Source of the DNA: Bacteroidota bacterium
GTDB lineage: Bacteria > Bacteroidota > Bacteroidia > Bacteroidales > VadinHA17
Assembly: GCA_012838685.1 (NCBI GenBank)
Contig: DUOU01000133.1
Location: 1-12,798 of the forward strand
Direction of reading: 5' to 3'
Length of the DNA: 12,798 nucleotides
Numbering within the stretch: the first letter of the stretch is position 1; every line of letters starts with the position of its first letter. This document shows positions 6,381 to 12,798 of the stretch, in pieces. The notes under the pieces were generated by a model, which made no database searches, had not been told where the DNA came from, and saw nothing but the letters and a program-made list of their open reading frames with translations. The position numbers and the translations under genes are program-made.

Positions 6381-7265
6381 ATGGCGAATTTAAAAACAAT
6401 AAGAATAAGGATAAACTCTGTCAGATCGACCAGGCAGATTACCTCTGCGATGAAAATGGTCGCTGCGGCTAAACTGCGGAAGGCACAGGATAAACTTTTA
6501 AGACTGAGGCCTTACGCCGGTAAACTTCATGAGATTTTGGGAGGACTTTCACAAAGCCTGGCCAGTCTGGGAGTTGAAAACGTATATGGAAGGGTTACCC
6601 CCGTCGATAAGGTCCTGATAGTGGTAATAACCTCCAACAAGGGGCTCTGCGGGGCGTTCAACTCCAACGTCATCAAAGAGGCCAGACGTCTGGCCACCGA
6701 AAAGTATTCCGAACAATTCGCCAAAGGGAACGTTACCTTCCTTAACATTGGGAAAAAGGGAAGTGATATATTCAAAAAACTTGATGTCAACCTGTTACCA
6801 GACAAAAACTATTTGGTAGCCGATCTGAAATTCAACGAAGCCGTAATAGTTGCCCAAGAACTGATGGACTCCTTTATCAACAATGAATACAACGTTATTG
6901 AATTGGTTTATAATAAGTTCAAAAACACCGCCGTGCAGGAACTTACATCAACACAGTTTCTCCCGATTAAGCCAATAGAAGACGAGGAGAGTATATCTAT
7001 TCCTCCGGATTATATATATGAACCCAATAAAGAGGAGATTGTGCGGGAGTTGATTCCAAAATCACTTAAAATCCAGTTCTACAACGCAGTTCTTGATTCT
7101 TTTGTGTCCGAAAACGGTGCCAGGATGACAGCGATGCATACAGCTACCGATAATGCTACCACGTTATTGCAGGACCTTACCCTTCAGTACAACAAGGCCC
7201 GCCAGGCATCAATTACCAACCAGATTATTGAAGTGGCCAGCGGAGCGGAAGCGCTTAAGGGATAA
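6381..7265 (+). CDS. atpG: ATP synthase F1 subunit gamma
   Basis: 294 residues. The N-terminal helix MANLKTIRIRINSVRSTRQI then TSAMKMVAAAKLRKAQ and the C-terminal helix (ARMTAMHTATDNATTLLQDL then TLQYNKARQASITNQIIEV) are the two strands of the rotor coiled coil and match the family signature. The middle domain (about 70-215) is the Rossmann-like globular part that contacts epsilon and the c-ring. Gamma is the central shaft that transmits rotation to the beta sites. It is the last F1 gene of this block; the prenyl synthase follows 29 bases later and atpD/atpC lie about 2.8 kb further on. Confidence 0.97.
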   Translation: MANLKTIRIRINSVRSTRQITSAMKMVAAAKLRKAQDKLLRLRPYAGKLHEILGGLSQSLASLGVENVYGRVTPVDKVLIVVITSNKGLCGAFNSNVIKEARRLATEKYSEQFAKGNVTFLNIGKKGSDIFKKLDVNLLPDKNYLVADLKFNEAVIVAQELMDSFINNEYNVIELVYNKFKNTAVQELTSTQFLPIKPIEDEESISIPPDYIYEPNKEEIVRELIPKSLKIQFYNAVLDSFVSENGARMTAMHTATDNATTLLQDLTLQYNKARQASITNQIIEVASGAEALKG

Positions 7266-7294
7266 TCTCCTGTATTTCAGCTATCCGATACAAA

Positions 7295-8272
7295 ATGTAC
7301 GATAGAGATCAACTTAAGGAGATAGTGGACAAAGCTCTTGTCAGTTACTCCTACTATAGCGGCAGCGACAAGCTTTTTGAGCCAGTGAAATATGCCGTAT
7401 CCGTTGGAGGCAAACGTTTGCGCCCCATCCTGACACTGATGGCGTGCAATCTCTTCACCGATAAAATCAATGAGGCCGTGATGCCGGCTGCCGGTATAGA
7501 GATATTCCACAATTTTTCTTTGGTCCACGATGATATAATGGACAATGCCTCCATAAGAAGGAATTTTCCTACCGTCCATTCAAAGTATGGGATTAACCAG
7601 GCCATTTTGTCGGGCGATGTGATGGCTTTTCTCGCCAATGAGTGTTTTTTACAGCTTCCACAGGAAAAAGTTGTCAAGGTGGTGCGCCTTTTCAACAATA
7701 CAGCGATAGAGGTTTGCCAGGGTCAGCAAATGGATATGGACTTCGAGAAAAAGGATATTGTACCTGAAGAGGATTATATCCGGATGATTCGTAAAAAAAC
7801 CGCTGTCCTTATCGCTGCCGCGCTTGAAATTGGAGCAATAATCGGTGGAGCTGAAGATAAAGACTCCCAAACACTGTACGATTTTGGCATAAACCTGGGA
7901 TTGGCGTTTCAAATACAGGACGATATTCTGGATATTTGGAGCGATGAAAAGGTTTTTGGGAAAAGTCAGGGTGGAGATATCATAGCCAACAAAAAAACAC
8001 TCCCTATTATCAAGGCTTTTGAATTGGCCTCCGGCAACAATCTTCGCCTTCTAAAGGAACTTTATTCACAAAAGAACAGTGTTGAAGAGAGGGAGAAGGT
8101 AGAGACAGTAACCGCAATCCTCAACGAATTGTGGATCAAAGAGGTAACTACCATATTAGCGGACTCATACATTGACAATGCCCTTAAAGCCCTTAAATCT
8201 GTAGCTGTTGAAGAGCGAAAAAAGGAGAAACTGCTCAATATAACGGAATCACTTGTCAACAGAAACAGATAA
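7295..8272 (+). CDS. Polyprenyl diphosphate synthase (short-chain type, FPP/GGPP-like)
   Basis: 325 residues with all trans-prenyltransferase motifs: GGKRLRP (38-44), the first Asp-rich motif DDIMD (79-83) followed by RR, GQQMDMDF (143-150), the KT pair near 168-170, and the second Asp-rich motif DDILD (209-213) with downstream GGDIIANKKT. It condenses isopentenyl diphosphate onto allylic diphosphates in the cytoplasm. Phe74, five residues before the first motif, with no insertion in that motif, resembles short-chain (C15-C20) enzymes; long-chain enzymes usually have a small residue there. Product length is inferred only. It sits 29 bases after atpG on the same strand and probably shares its transcript. 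Possible roles are supply to menaquinone side-chain or undecaprenyl phosphate synthesis. Confidence 0.93.
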   Translation: MYDRDQLKEIVDKALVSYSYYSGSDKLFEPVKYAVSVGGKRLRPILTLMACNLFTDKINEAVMPAAGIEIFHNFSLVHDDIMDNASIRRNFPTVHSKYGINQAILSGDVMAFLANECFLQLPQEKVVKVVRLFNNTAIEVCQGQQMDMDFEKKDIVPEEDYIRMIRKKTAVLIAAALEIGAIIGGAEDKDSQTLYDFGINLGLAFQIQDDILDIWSDEKVFGKSQGGDIIANKKTLPIIKAFELASGNNLRLLKELYSQKNSVEEREKVETVTAILNELWIKEVTTILADSYIDNALKALKSVAVEERKKEKLLNITESLVNRNR

Positions 8273-8467
8273 AAGCCACTCTTTATCCTATTTTTTTTAA
8301 TTTAGGGCAGTTATTAGAACTACAACCTATCTGTTTTTTTATTGGATTATACTGGATAACAGATTATTGTATGTTTTTATAATAAAATGCCAACGTATTG
8401 AGATTGTCGGAAACGGATTCAAAAACATAAAAAAAACAGGGCATCGGGAACTTTAAAAACGTTAATT

Positions 8468-8493
8468 ATTGTTAATTGTGTTTTTTTAACAAT
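8468..8493. repeat. Inverted repeat upstream of the plug-domain gene
   Basis: ATTGTTAA (8468-8475) and TTAACAAT (8486-8493) are perfect 8-base arms with a 10-base T-rich spacer, 51 bases before the ATG at 8544. A direct repeat GTTAATT (8461-8467 and 8471-8477) overlaps it. It could be an operator. The rest of the 271-base gap 8273-8543 is AT-rich, with an 8-T run at 8291-8298 lacking a good stem, and no RNA gene or clear promoter. Confidence 0.35.
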
Positions 8494-8543
8494 CAAGACC
8501 CGTCAAAATATTTTTAACGAACAAATAATAGATATAGAGAGAA

Positions 8544-9215
8544 ATGAAACCAACCAAAACAGACCTATTCCGTAAGATTGTACCAATTTTTGGCCTGATC
8601 TTCATTTTCTCCGCCGGATTCGGCCAAACAAAGGTTGTCCGCGGAGTAGTTACCACCTTCACCGATCTTCCGGTAGGAAACGTGGAGATTACCGCCAAAA
8701 AAGCCGGAAGTTCAGTTAAATCTACAGCCGACGGGAGTTTTATGATAGTTTGTGACACCAAAGATGTTCTTTTGTTCAAAGGTGTGGTGTTCGCCGATAA
8801 AAAGATAAAAATCAAGAAGAAGACTGAATTCGTAGATGTTTCCCTGGAATTTATACAATCCGAGGAAAACATAGAAATGGCCATTGGTTACGGTTATGTA
8901 AGCGATGCCGACAAGTTGAACGCCGCGGTCAAAGCTTACAGTGACGAAGGTTTCTGCAATTTCTCCAATATGATTGATCTCATGCAGGCCAAGTTCCCCG
9001 GTATCGACTATACCTCGGGACAACCGGTATTGAGGGGAATATCTTCAGTCCATTCCGGTAGCGCCGCTCTTGTTGTTATAAATGGAGTTGTTGGCGGATC
9101 ATTGAATAACCTCGTGCCATGCGACGTGATCAGCATAGATGTGATAAAGGATAGCGGAGCGGCTATTTATGGCGCCCAAGGAGCAAATGGAGTAATAATC
9201 ATCTCTACCAAATAA
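8544..9215 (+). CDS. SusC-like plug-domain protein without beta-barrel
   Basis: 223 residues. A signal peptide (1-28, hydrophobic IVPIFGLIFIFSAGFG) is followed by a carboxypeptidase-regulatory-like beta sandwich (about 31-104, VVRGVVT and ADGSFMIVC), then a linker IGYGYVS like that of SusC receptors. A TonB-receptor plug follows (about 137-223), with PVLRGISSVHSGSAALVVIN and the SusC signature IKDSGAAIYG then QGANGVIIISTK. The stop comes right after that signature, where a SusC protein would begin its outer-membrane barrel. The next 53 bases hold no barrel fragment and a - strand gene follows, so recent truncation is not evident. It is probably an exported plug-only protein of unknown partner. 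No SusD gene is nearby. Confidence 0.85.
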   Translation: MKPTKTDLFRKIVPIFGLIFIFSAGFGQTKVVRGVVTTFTDLPVGNVEITAKKAGSSVKSTADGSFMIVCDTKDVLLFKGVVFADKKIKIKKKTEFVDVSLEFIQSEENIEMAIGYGYVSDADKLNAAVKAYSDEGFCNFSNMIDLMQAKFPGIDYTSGQPVLRGISSVHSGSAALVVINGVVGGSLNNLVPCDVISIDVIKDSGAAIYGAQGANGVIIISTK

Positions 9216-9240
9216 TATTGATTTCTTAAAAGAATTATTT
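9210..9240. terminator. Possible AT-rich bidirectional terminator between convergent genes
   Basis: AAATAAT (9210-9216) and ATTATTT (9234-9240) form 7-base arms enclosing a second inverted pair, TTCT/AGAA. It straddles the stop of the plug gene and faces the end of the - strand barrel gene at 9269. All pairs are weak A-T pairs, so this is tentative. Confidence 0.25.
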
Positions 9241-9268
9241 AAGCCGGCTTTATTGTTTTACTGACTGT

Positions 9269-9865
9269 TCAGATACCAAACATCAAGCCAACGGATATTA
9301 CAAGCTGCCCGTAGTTGCTGATTATATATTTTGTCTCGGCGAATATCGAGACATTTTCCCCTATTGTTTTGACAGCACCCGCACCGATATTCAGACCAAT
9401 TGTATTATCTGATTGCCTGGTTTTGAATATAACCTCCTCACCGGAATCTTTGTCGATGTAATCTTCCCGGTATCGGTAACCGACAAAGTGGAGGTTGAGC
9501 CCGCCAATCCCATATAAACTTAAAAAATCACTACCAAAAATTGAATAATTGAGGTCTAAATCGGCCATGCCGGAAGCAACAGTATGTCTGTAATCAACAT
9601 CAGCTACCGATCCCTCAATATTTTTTGGCAGAGTATATAAACAGGTCAGGCCTATCGCCGCCCGGGAGGAGAGGTTATACCCTCCCTTGACAAAAAAACC
9701 GATATTCCCGCTTTCATAACTGTTCGCTCCGCTTCCACTAAATGAATCTGTCCGGTAATTAAAGCCCGTACCATAAACTCCCCCGCCACCAACCTCAATA
9801 TCCCGCGAAAAAATGGTGCTTGCCTGCAGTAAAGTTAAAAACACCGGAATCAATATTTTTCTCAT
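9269..9865 (-). CDS. Small outer-membrane beta-barrel protein
   Basis: 198 residues. The first 20 (MRKILIPVFLTLLQASTIFS) form a signal peptide. The rest alternates hydrophobic and polar residues in short strands rich in Gly, Tyr and Phe (GFFVKGGYNLSSRAAIGLTC, LSLYGIGGLNLHFVGYRY, LNIGAGAVKTIGENVSIFAE) and ends in a strand with VISVGLMFGI. This matches the 8-stranded outer-membrane protein beta-barrel fold (PF13505-like). The protein should sit in the outer membrane; substrate and role are not inferable. It is convergent with the plug-domain gene and divergent from atpD, with a 228-base AT-rich gap between it and atpD. ATG is at 9863-9865 on the - strand. No convincing promoter was found for it. 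Confidence 0.75.
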   Translation of the reverse strand: MRKILIPVFLTLLQASTIFSRDIEVGGGGVYGTGFNYRTDSFSGSGANSYESGNIGFFVKGGYNLSSRAAIGLTCLYTLPKNIEGSVADVDYRHTVASGMADLDLNYSIFGSDFLSLYGIGGLNLHFVGYRYREDYIDKDSGEEVIFKTRQSDNTIGLNIGAGAVKTIGENVSIFAETKYIISNYGQLVISVGLMFGI

Positions 9866-10047
9866 TCCCAGTTAATTTTGGTTGGAACAATAAAGAAGCC
9901 CATTATTAAGTCCCAAAGGTTTCAATATTGGCAAACAAAATAAAAGAAATTTCAACTATTTGTAACATTCACCGGTAAAAAACATCTTTATACGTAAAAA
10001 ACGCAAATAAAAGATTTGATTTATACCAATGATAAAGCAAAAATTAT

Positions 10048-10055
10048 TAGTTTTG
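10048..10055 (+). promoter_or_regulatory. Putative -7 element for atpD-atpC
   Basis: TAGTTTTG matches TAnnTTTG exactly and lies 38 bases before the atpD ATG, giving a leader of about 30 bases. No good TTTG -33 box is found at the expected spacing; the nearest TTTG (10015-10018) is 29 bases upstream. The rest of the intergenic region 9866-10093 is AT-rich without other clear features. Confidence 0.4.
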
Positions 10056-10093
10056 TGAATCATTAAAAATAAATATTAAACTTAACAGGAGAC

Positions 10094-11602
10094 ATGTCAA
10101 ATAATACGGGAAAAATAAGTCAAATTATCGGCCCTGTGATTGATGTCACATTTGAAAGACAAGGACAGGTAATGCCCGAGATCTATGATGCTCTCGAGAT
10201 AAAACGCGATGATGGTTCAATACTTGTTGTTGAATGTGAGCAACATATAGGCGAAAATACCGTTCGTACAATCGCTATGGATTCTACCGATGGTCTGCGT
10301 AGAGGAATGGATGTGGTAGCGACCGGAGCGCCAATCTCAATGCCTATCGGTGAGCAGATCAAGGGAAGGCTTATGAACGTTATCGGAGATGCTATCGACG
10401 GTATCGGAGAGCTGGACAAAGCAGGCGGATATCCGATACACCGCAAACCCCCACCATATGAAGATCTTTCAACTGAAAAGGAGATTCTTTTCACAGGCAT
10501 TAAAGTAATCGACCTTATAGAACCATATTCAAAAGGTGGTAAGATTGGGCTTTTTGGAGGCGCGGGTGTTGGTAAAACAGTTGTTATCCTGGAACTCATC
10601 AATAATATTGCCAAAGCTTATTCAGGCCTTTCCGTATTTGCCGGCGTTGGCGAGCGCACCAGGGAGGGTAATGACCTTCTGCGCGAGATGCTTGAAGCTG
10701 GTGTTGTAAATTATGGCAACGCCTTTCTTGAAGATATGAAAAAAGGCGGATGGGATCTTTCAAAGGTTGACATGGAGGCGCTCAAAGAATCAAAACTTGC
10801 TTTGGTGTTCGGTCAGATGAATGAACCCCCCGGAGCAAGGGCAAGGGTAGCTCTTTCAGGTCTTTCCGTTGCCGAACATTTCAGGGATGGCGACGGTAAA
10901 AGTGGTGGAAGAGACATCCTTTTCTTCATGGATAACGTATTCCGTTTCACACAGGCCGGCTCTGAAGTTTCAGCTCTTCTTGGCAGGATGCCTTCTGCTG
11001 TGGGATACCAACCTACACTCGCAACGGAGATGGGTGTTATGCAGGAGAGAATTACATCGACAAAACATGGTTCAATTACATCGGTACAAGCGGTTTATGT
11101 TCCAGCTGACGACCTTACCGACCCCGCTCCCGCAACAACTTTCGCACACCTTGACGCTACAACAGTGTTAAGCCGTAAGATTTCCGAACTTGGCATATAT
11201 CCCGCTGTTGACCCATTGGATTCAACCTCCAGGATACTCGCTCCCGAAATAGTTGGCGAAGCTCACTACAGATGCGCGCAAAGAGTCAAAGAGTTGCTGC
11301 AAAGGTACAATGAACTTCAGGATATTATCGCTATTCTCGGTATGGAGGAGCTGTCAGAAGAGGATAAACTTGTCGTTAACAGGGCAAGAAGGGTTCAAAG
11401 ATTTCTCTCCCAGCCTTTCCATGTTGCCGAGCAGTTTACCGGTATTCCCGGAGCTCTGGTATCCATAGAGGATACTATCAAGGGATTCAACATGATTATG
11501 GACGGGGAGGTAGATCAATATCCGGAACAGGCCTTCCTGCTTGTTGGTACAATTGAAGACGCCATTGAAAAAGGAGAAAAAATTCTGGCTCAATCTAAAT
11601 AA
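10094..11602 (+). CDS. atpD: ATP synthase F1 subunit beta (catalytic)
   Basis: 502 residues. The N-terminal barrel (about 5-80) is followed by Walker A GGAGVGKT (155-162), GERTREGNDL (186-195) with catalytic E187, the Walker B region ILFFMDNVFRFT (275-286), and PSAVGYQPTLA (300-310), the alpha/beta family signature. The C-terminal lever is EELSEED (418-424), the usual DELSEED with D to E at its first position. A short insert around 214-233 (KKGGWDLSKVDMEALKESK) lengthens the protein beyond the 460-residue E. coli form, as in other Bacteroidota as far as I recall. Beta makes ATP from ADP and phosphate. The ATG at 10094 follows AGGAG (10087-10091) at unusually short spacing. Confidence 0.98.
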   Translation: MSNNTGKISQIIGPVIDVTFERQGQVMPEIYDALEIKRDDGSILVVECEQHIGENTVRTIAMDSTDGLRRGMDVVATGAPISMPIGEQIKGRLMNVIGDAIDGIGELDKAGGYPIHRKPPPYEDLSTEKEILFTGIKVIDLIEPYSKGGKIGLFGGAGVGKTVVILELINNIAKAYSGLSVFAGVGERTREGNDLLREMLEAGVVNYGNAFLEDMKKGGWDLSKVDMEALKESKLALVFGQMNEPPGARARVALSGLSVAEHFRDGDGKSGGRDILFFMDNVFRFTQAGSEVSALLGRMPSAVGYQPTLATEMGVMQERITSTKHGSITSVQAVYVPADDLTDPAPATTFAHLDATTVLSRKISELGIYPAVDPLDSTSRILAPEIVGEAHYRCAQRVKELLQRYNELQDIIAILGMEELSEEDKLVVNRARRVQRFLSQPFHVAEQFTGIPGALVSIEDTIKGFNMIMDGEVDQYPEQAFLLVGTIEDAIEKGEKILAQSK

Positions 11603-11614
11603 AACAGTAGAGGA

Positions 11615-11869
11615 ATGCGGATAGAGATAATAACTCCCGACAGCAAGGTTTTTGAAGGGGAAATAGTATCGGTAAGGGTTCCCGGCAAGAAGGGCTCCTT
11701 TCAGGTGCTGAAGAATCACGCCCCTATTATATCGACTCTGGAAAGTGGTTCCGTAGTGTTGGTCAATACAAAAGGAGAGGAGTTAAAATATGATATTGAC
11801 GGAGGGGTAATAGAGGTAAAAGATAATAAGATCATTCTTTTGGCCGAAGCCATAATAACAACCAACTAA
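11615..11869 (+). CDS. atpC: ATP synthase F1 subunit epsilon, short form
   Basis: 84 residues: only the N-terminal beta-sandwich of epsilon, with the canonical start MRIEIITPDSKVFEGEIVSV and the GSFQVLKNHAPIIS block. The C-terminal two-helix domain that inhibits ATP hydrolysis in E. coli (139 residues) is missing, so the subunit should couple gamma to the c-ring but not act as a latch. Other Bacteroidota epsilon subunits are similarly short. It lies 12 bases after atpD. Its stop TAA (11867-11869) overlaps the stop of the convergent - strand gene, leaving no space for a separate terminator. Confidence 0.95.
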   Translation: MRIEIITPDSKVFEGEIVSVRVPGKKGSFQVLKNHAPIISTLESGSVVLVNTKGEELKYDIDGGVIEVKDNKIILLAEAIITTN

Positions 11870-12798
11870 GGCATTCTACCCCTACCTATTTTTTTTCCGT
11901 AGATATTAATAGAAAAAGCAGCTTCCACTATTGGGAGCTCGCTTTGTTTTAGCCATATGACTCTTGGTCCGGCACTGATTTCATATGGAATACGGAAAAT
12001 ATGGAAATCGGACATCAACTCTACCCCCTTGGAATTGATATGATCCCACTTTAGAGTGCCCAACGAACTGGTCTTATCGATACTACAAACCATTGCATAG
12101 TCATAAAATATTGATCCTCTGATTCTTTTTAAGTAAAGAATACCATCTATATTAAAATCCGGATAGCATAACGGCAGAGTGTAATCAACTGAAAAATATT
12201 TTACCCTGTCATAATATCCTCCTAAATATCCTCTGGGAGGCCTGGTCCGATTATACATATTAAACAATTTGGCGTTCTGTAGCTCCATCTCGTACCTCAA
12301 CCTTATGCCACTGCCAGCAATTCCTCCGGGCAAGTATACGGCGCTCCTCAAAGTTAAAACATCCCCAAAATACTCGCTGTCAAAAGGGAAAAACGAATAG
12401 AGAACATCTACGAATTGACCAAATTTGGGGTAGATATCCCTATACGACAAAGAGGAATAGTTATAGAGATATAGACGTGATCCCAATTGGGTATAGCCTT
12501 TGGAAATATTATCACCGTCATCAATATAACTGTTAGTGTAGCTGCTCCAGAAATAGGGCACCAACTGCCGATAAAACCTTCCCGATTTAAATAACAGTGG
12601 TACCGAGATAGTTCCCGTAAAGTTCAGACTGGGTTCTAGGTCGGAATATTGCAGGGAGGTTCTGCCTCTTCCCATAATCGTATTCTGCCCCCCATAATCG
12701 ACTCTTGCCCGCAAAACCGGGTATTTCCCTTTAAACTCCATCTTGGAATGGATTTTGAATTTTCTATCGCTATACTCCAACCCTACCGATGAAATTAC
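11866..12798 (-). CDS. C-terminal part of a large, probably outer-membrane beta-barrel protein (5' end outside window)
   Basis: The - strand frame is open from the window edge to a TAG at 11866-11868, giving 310 residues. The residue encoded at 12780 is an internal TTG leucine, not a start; the frame continues VISSVGLEYSDRK upstream. The visible part is rich in aromatic residues and alternates polar and non-polar in strands (LGSRLYLYNYSSLSYRDIYP, KYFSVDYTLPLCYPDFNIDG, LYLKRIRGSIFYDYAMV) with short turns, as expected of a beta-barrel. The block YPDFNIDGILYLKRIRGSIF resembles barrels at the end of large Bacteroidota proteins carrying an N-terminal TolB-like propeller, but that is recollection, not a search. 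No lipobox, enzyme motif or secretion tail is visible. Confidence applies to the coding call; function is uncertain. Confidence 0.7.
   Translation of the reverse strand, partial: VISSVGLEYSDRKFKIHSKMEFKGKYPVLRARVDYGGQNTIMGRGRTSLQYSDLEPSLNFTGTISVPLLFKSGRFYRQLVPYFWSSYTNSYIDDGDNISKGYTQLGSRLYLYNYSSLSYRDIYPKFGQFVDVLYSFFPFDSEYFGDVLTLRSAVYLPGGIAGSGIRLRYEMELQNAKLFNMYNRTRPPRGYLGGYYDRVKYFSVDYTLPLCYPDFNIDGILYLKRIRGSIFYDYAMVCSIDKTSSLGTLKWDHINSKGVELMSDFHIFRIPYEISAGPRVIWLKQSELPIVEAAFSINIYGKKIGRGRMP

Noticed and set aside
8273..8298. T-run at 8291-8298 as a terminator of the prenyl synthase
   Set aside because: Only a 4-bp stem (AAAG/CTTT) precedes it and it is separated from the T-run, so it is not convincing without transcript data.
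9241..9250. Palindrome AAGCCGGCTT between the convergent genes
   Set aside because: Perfect but only 10 bases with no loop space; too small for a terminator, and isolated palindromes of this size are common.
9216..9268. Frameshifted barrel remainder after the plug-domain gene
   Set aside because: All frames in this short gap are AT-rich and non-barrel-like, and a - strand gene with its own signal peptide starts the next region.
9914..9921. - strand -7 box (AACCTTTG) for the barrel gene
   Set aside because: One mismatch in the key TA and no TTTG at acceptable spacing upstream on that strand.
12775..12780. TTG at 12780 on the - strand as the start of the terminal gene
   Set aside because: The frame stays open to the window edge and the coding pattern continues, so the gene is simply cut by the window.

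Overview
The window is a housekeeping stretch from a member of the Bacteroidota. Four things point there: a SusC-type plug protein, an F0 a-subunit with a secretory N-terminal extension, an epsilon subunit lacking the C-terminal helical domain, and a TTTG / TAnnTTTG-like promoter with almost no Shine-Dalgarno sequences. The genus cannot be fixed from the sequence; Bacteroidales or Marinilabiliales-like is my guess. The centre of the window is a complete F-type ATP synthase gene set in two transcription blocks.

Layout. Bases 1-1139 hold the end of rpmF (ribosomal protein L32) and plsX (phosphate acyltransferase), a common pair, here without fabH behind it. Bases 1140-1252 hold a promoter-like sequence inside nested inverted repeats. 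Bases 1253-8272 read as one co-oriented block: bactofilin, AtpZ-like, a four-helix AtpI-like membrane protein, atpB (a), atpE (c), a strong intrinsic-terminator hairpin, atpF (b), atpH (delta), atpA (alpha), atpG (gamma) and a short-chain polyprenyl diphosphate synthase. Bases 8273-10093 are an accessory island with two envelope proteins: a SusC-like protein that stops right after the plug domain (+ strand) and a small outer-membrane beta-barrel protein (- strand). Bases 10094-11869 are atpD (beta) and atpC (epsilon) behind their own promoter-like region. From 11866 to the window end the - strand carries the C-terminal part of a large, probably outer-membrane barrel protein; its start lies outside the window.

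Function. The atp genes give all eight subunits of an F1F0 ATP synthase (a, b, c, delta, alpha, gamma, beta, epsilon), plus two small membrane proteins likely to help c-ring assembly or ion supply. The c-subunit lacks the sodium-binding residues, so coupling is probably to protons. The prenyl synthase may feed quinone or undecaprenyl lipid synthesis. Gene order is the classic atpI-B-E-F-H-A-G-D-C order with an insert of about 2.8 kb between atpG and atpD.

No unmistakably new system is visible. The best leads are the hairpin-terminator between atpE and atpF (possible subunit-stoichiometry control), the nested palindrome around the operon promoter, the plug-without-barrel SusC-like protein, and a tiny in-frame ORF directly before the AtpI-like gene.
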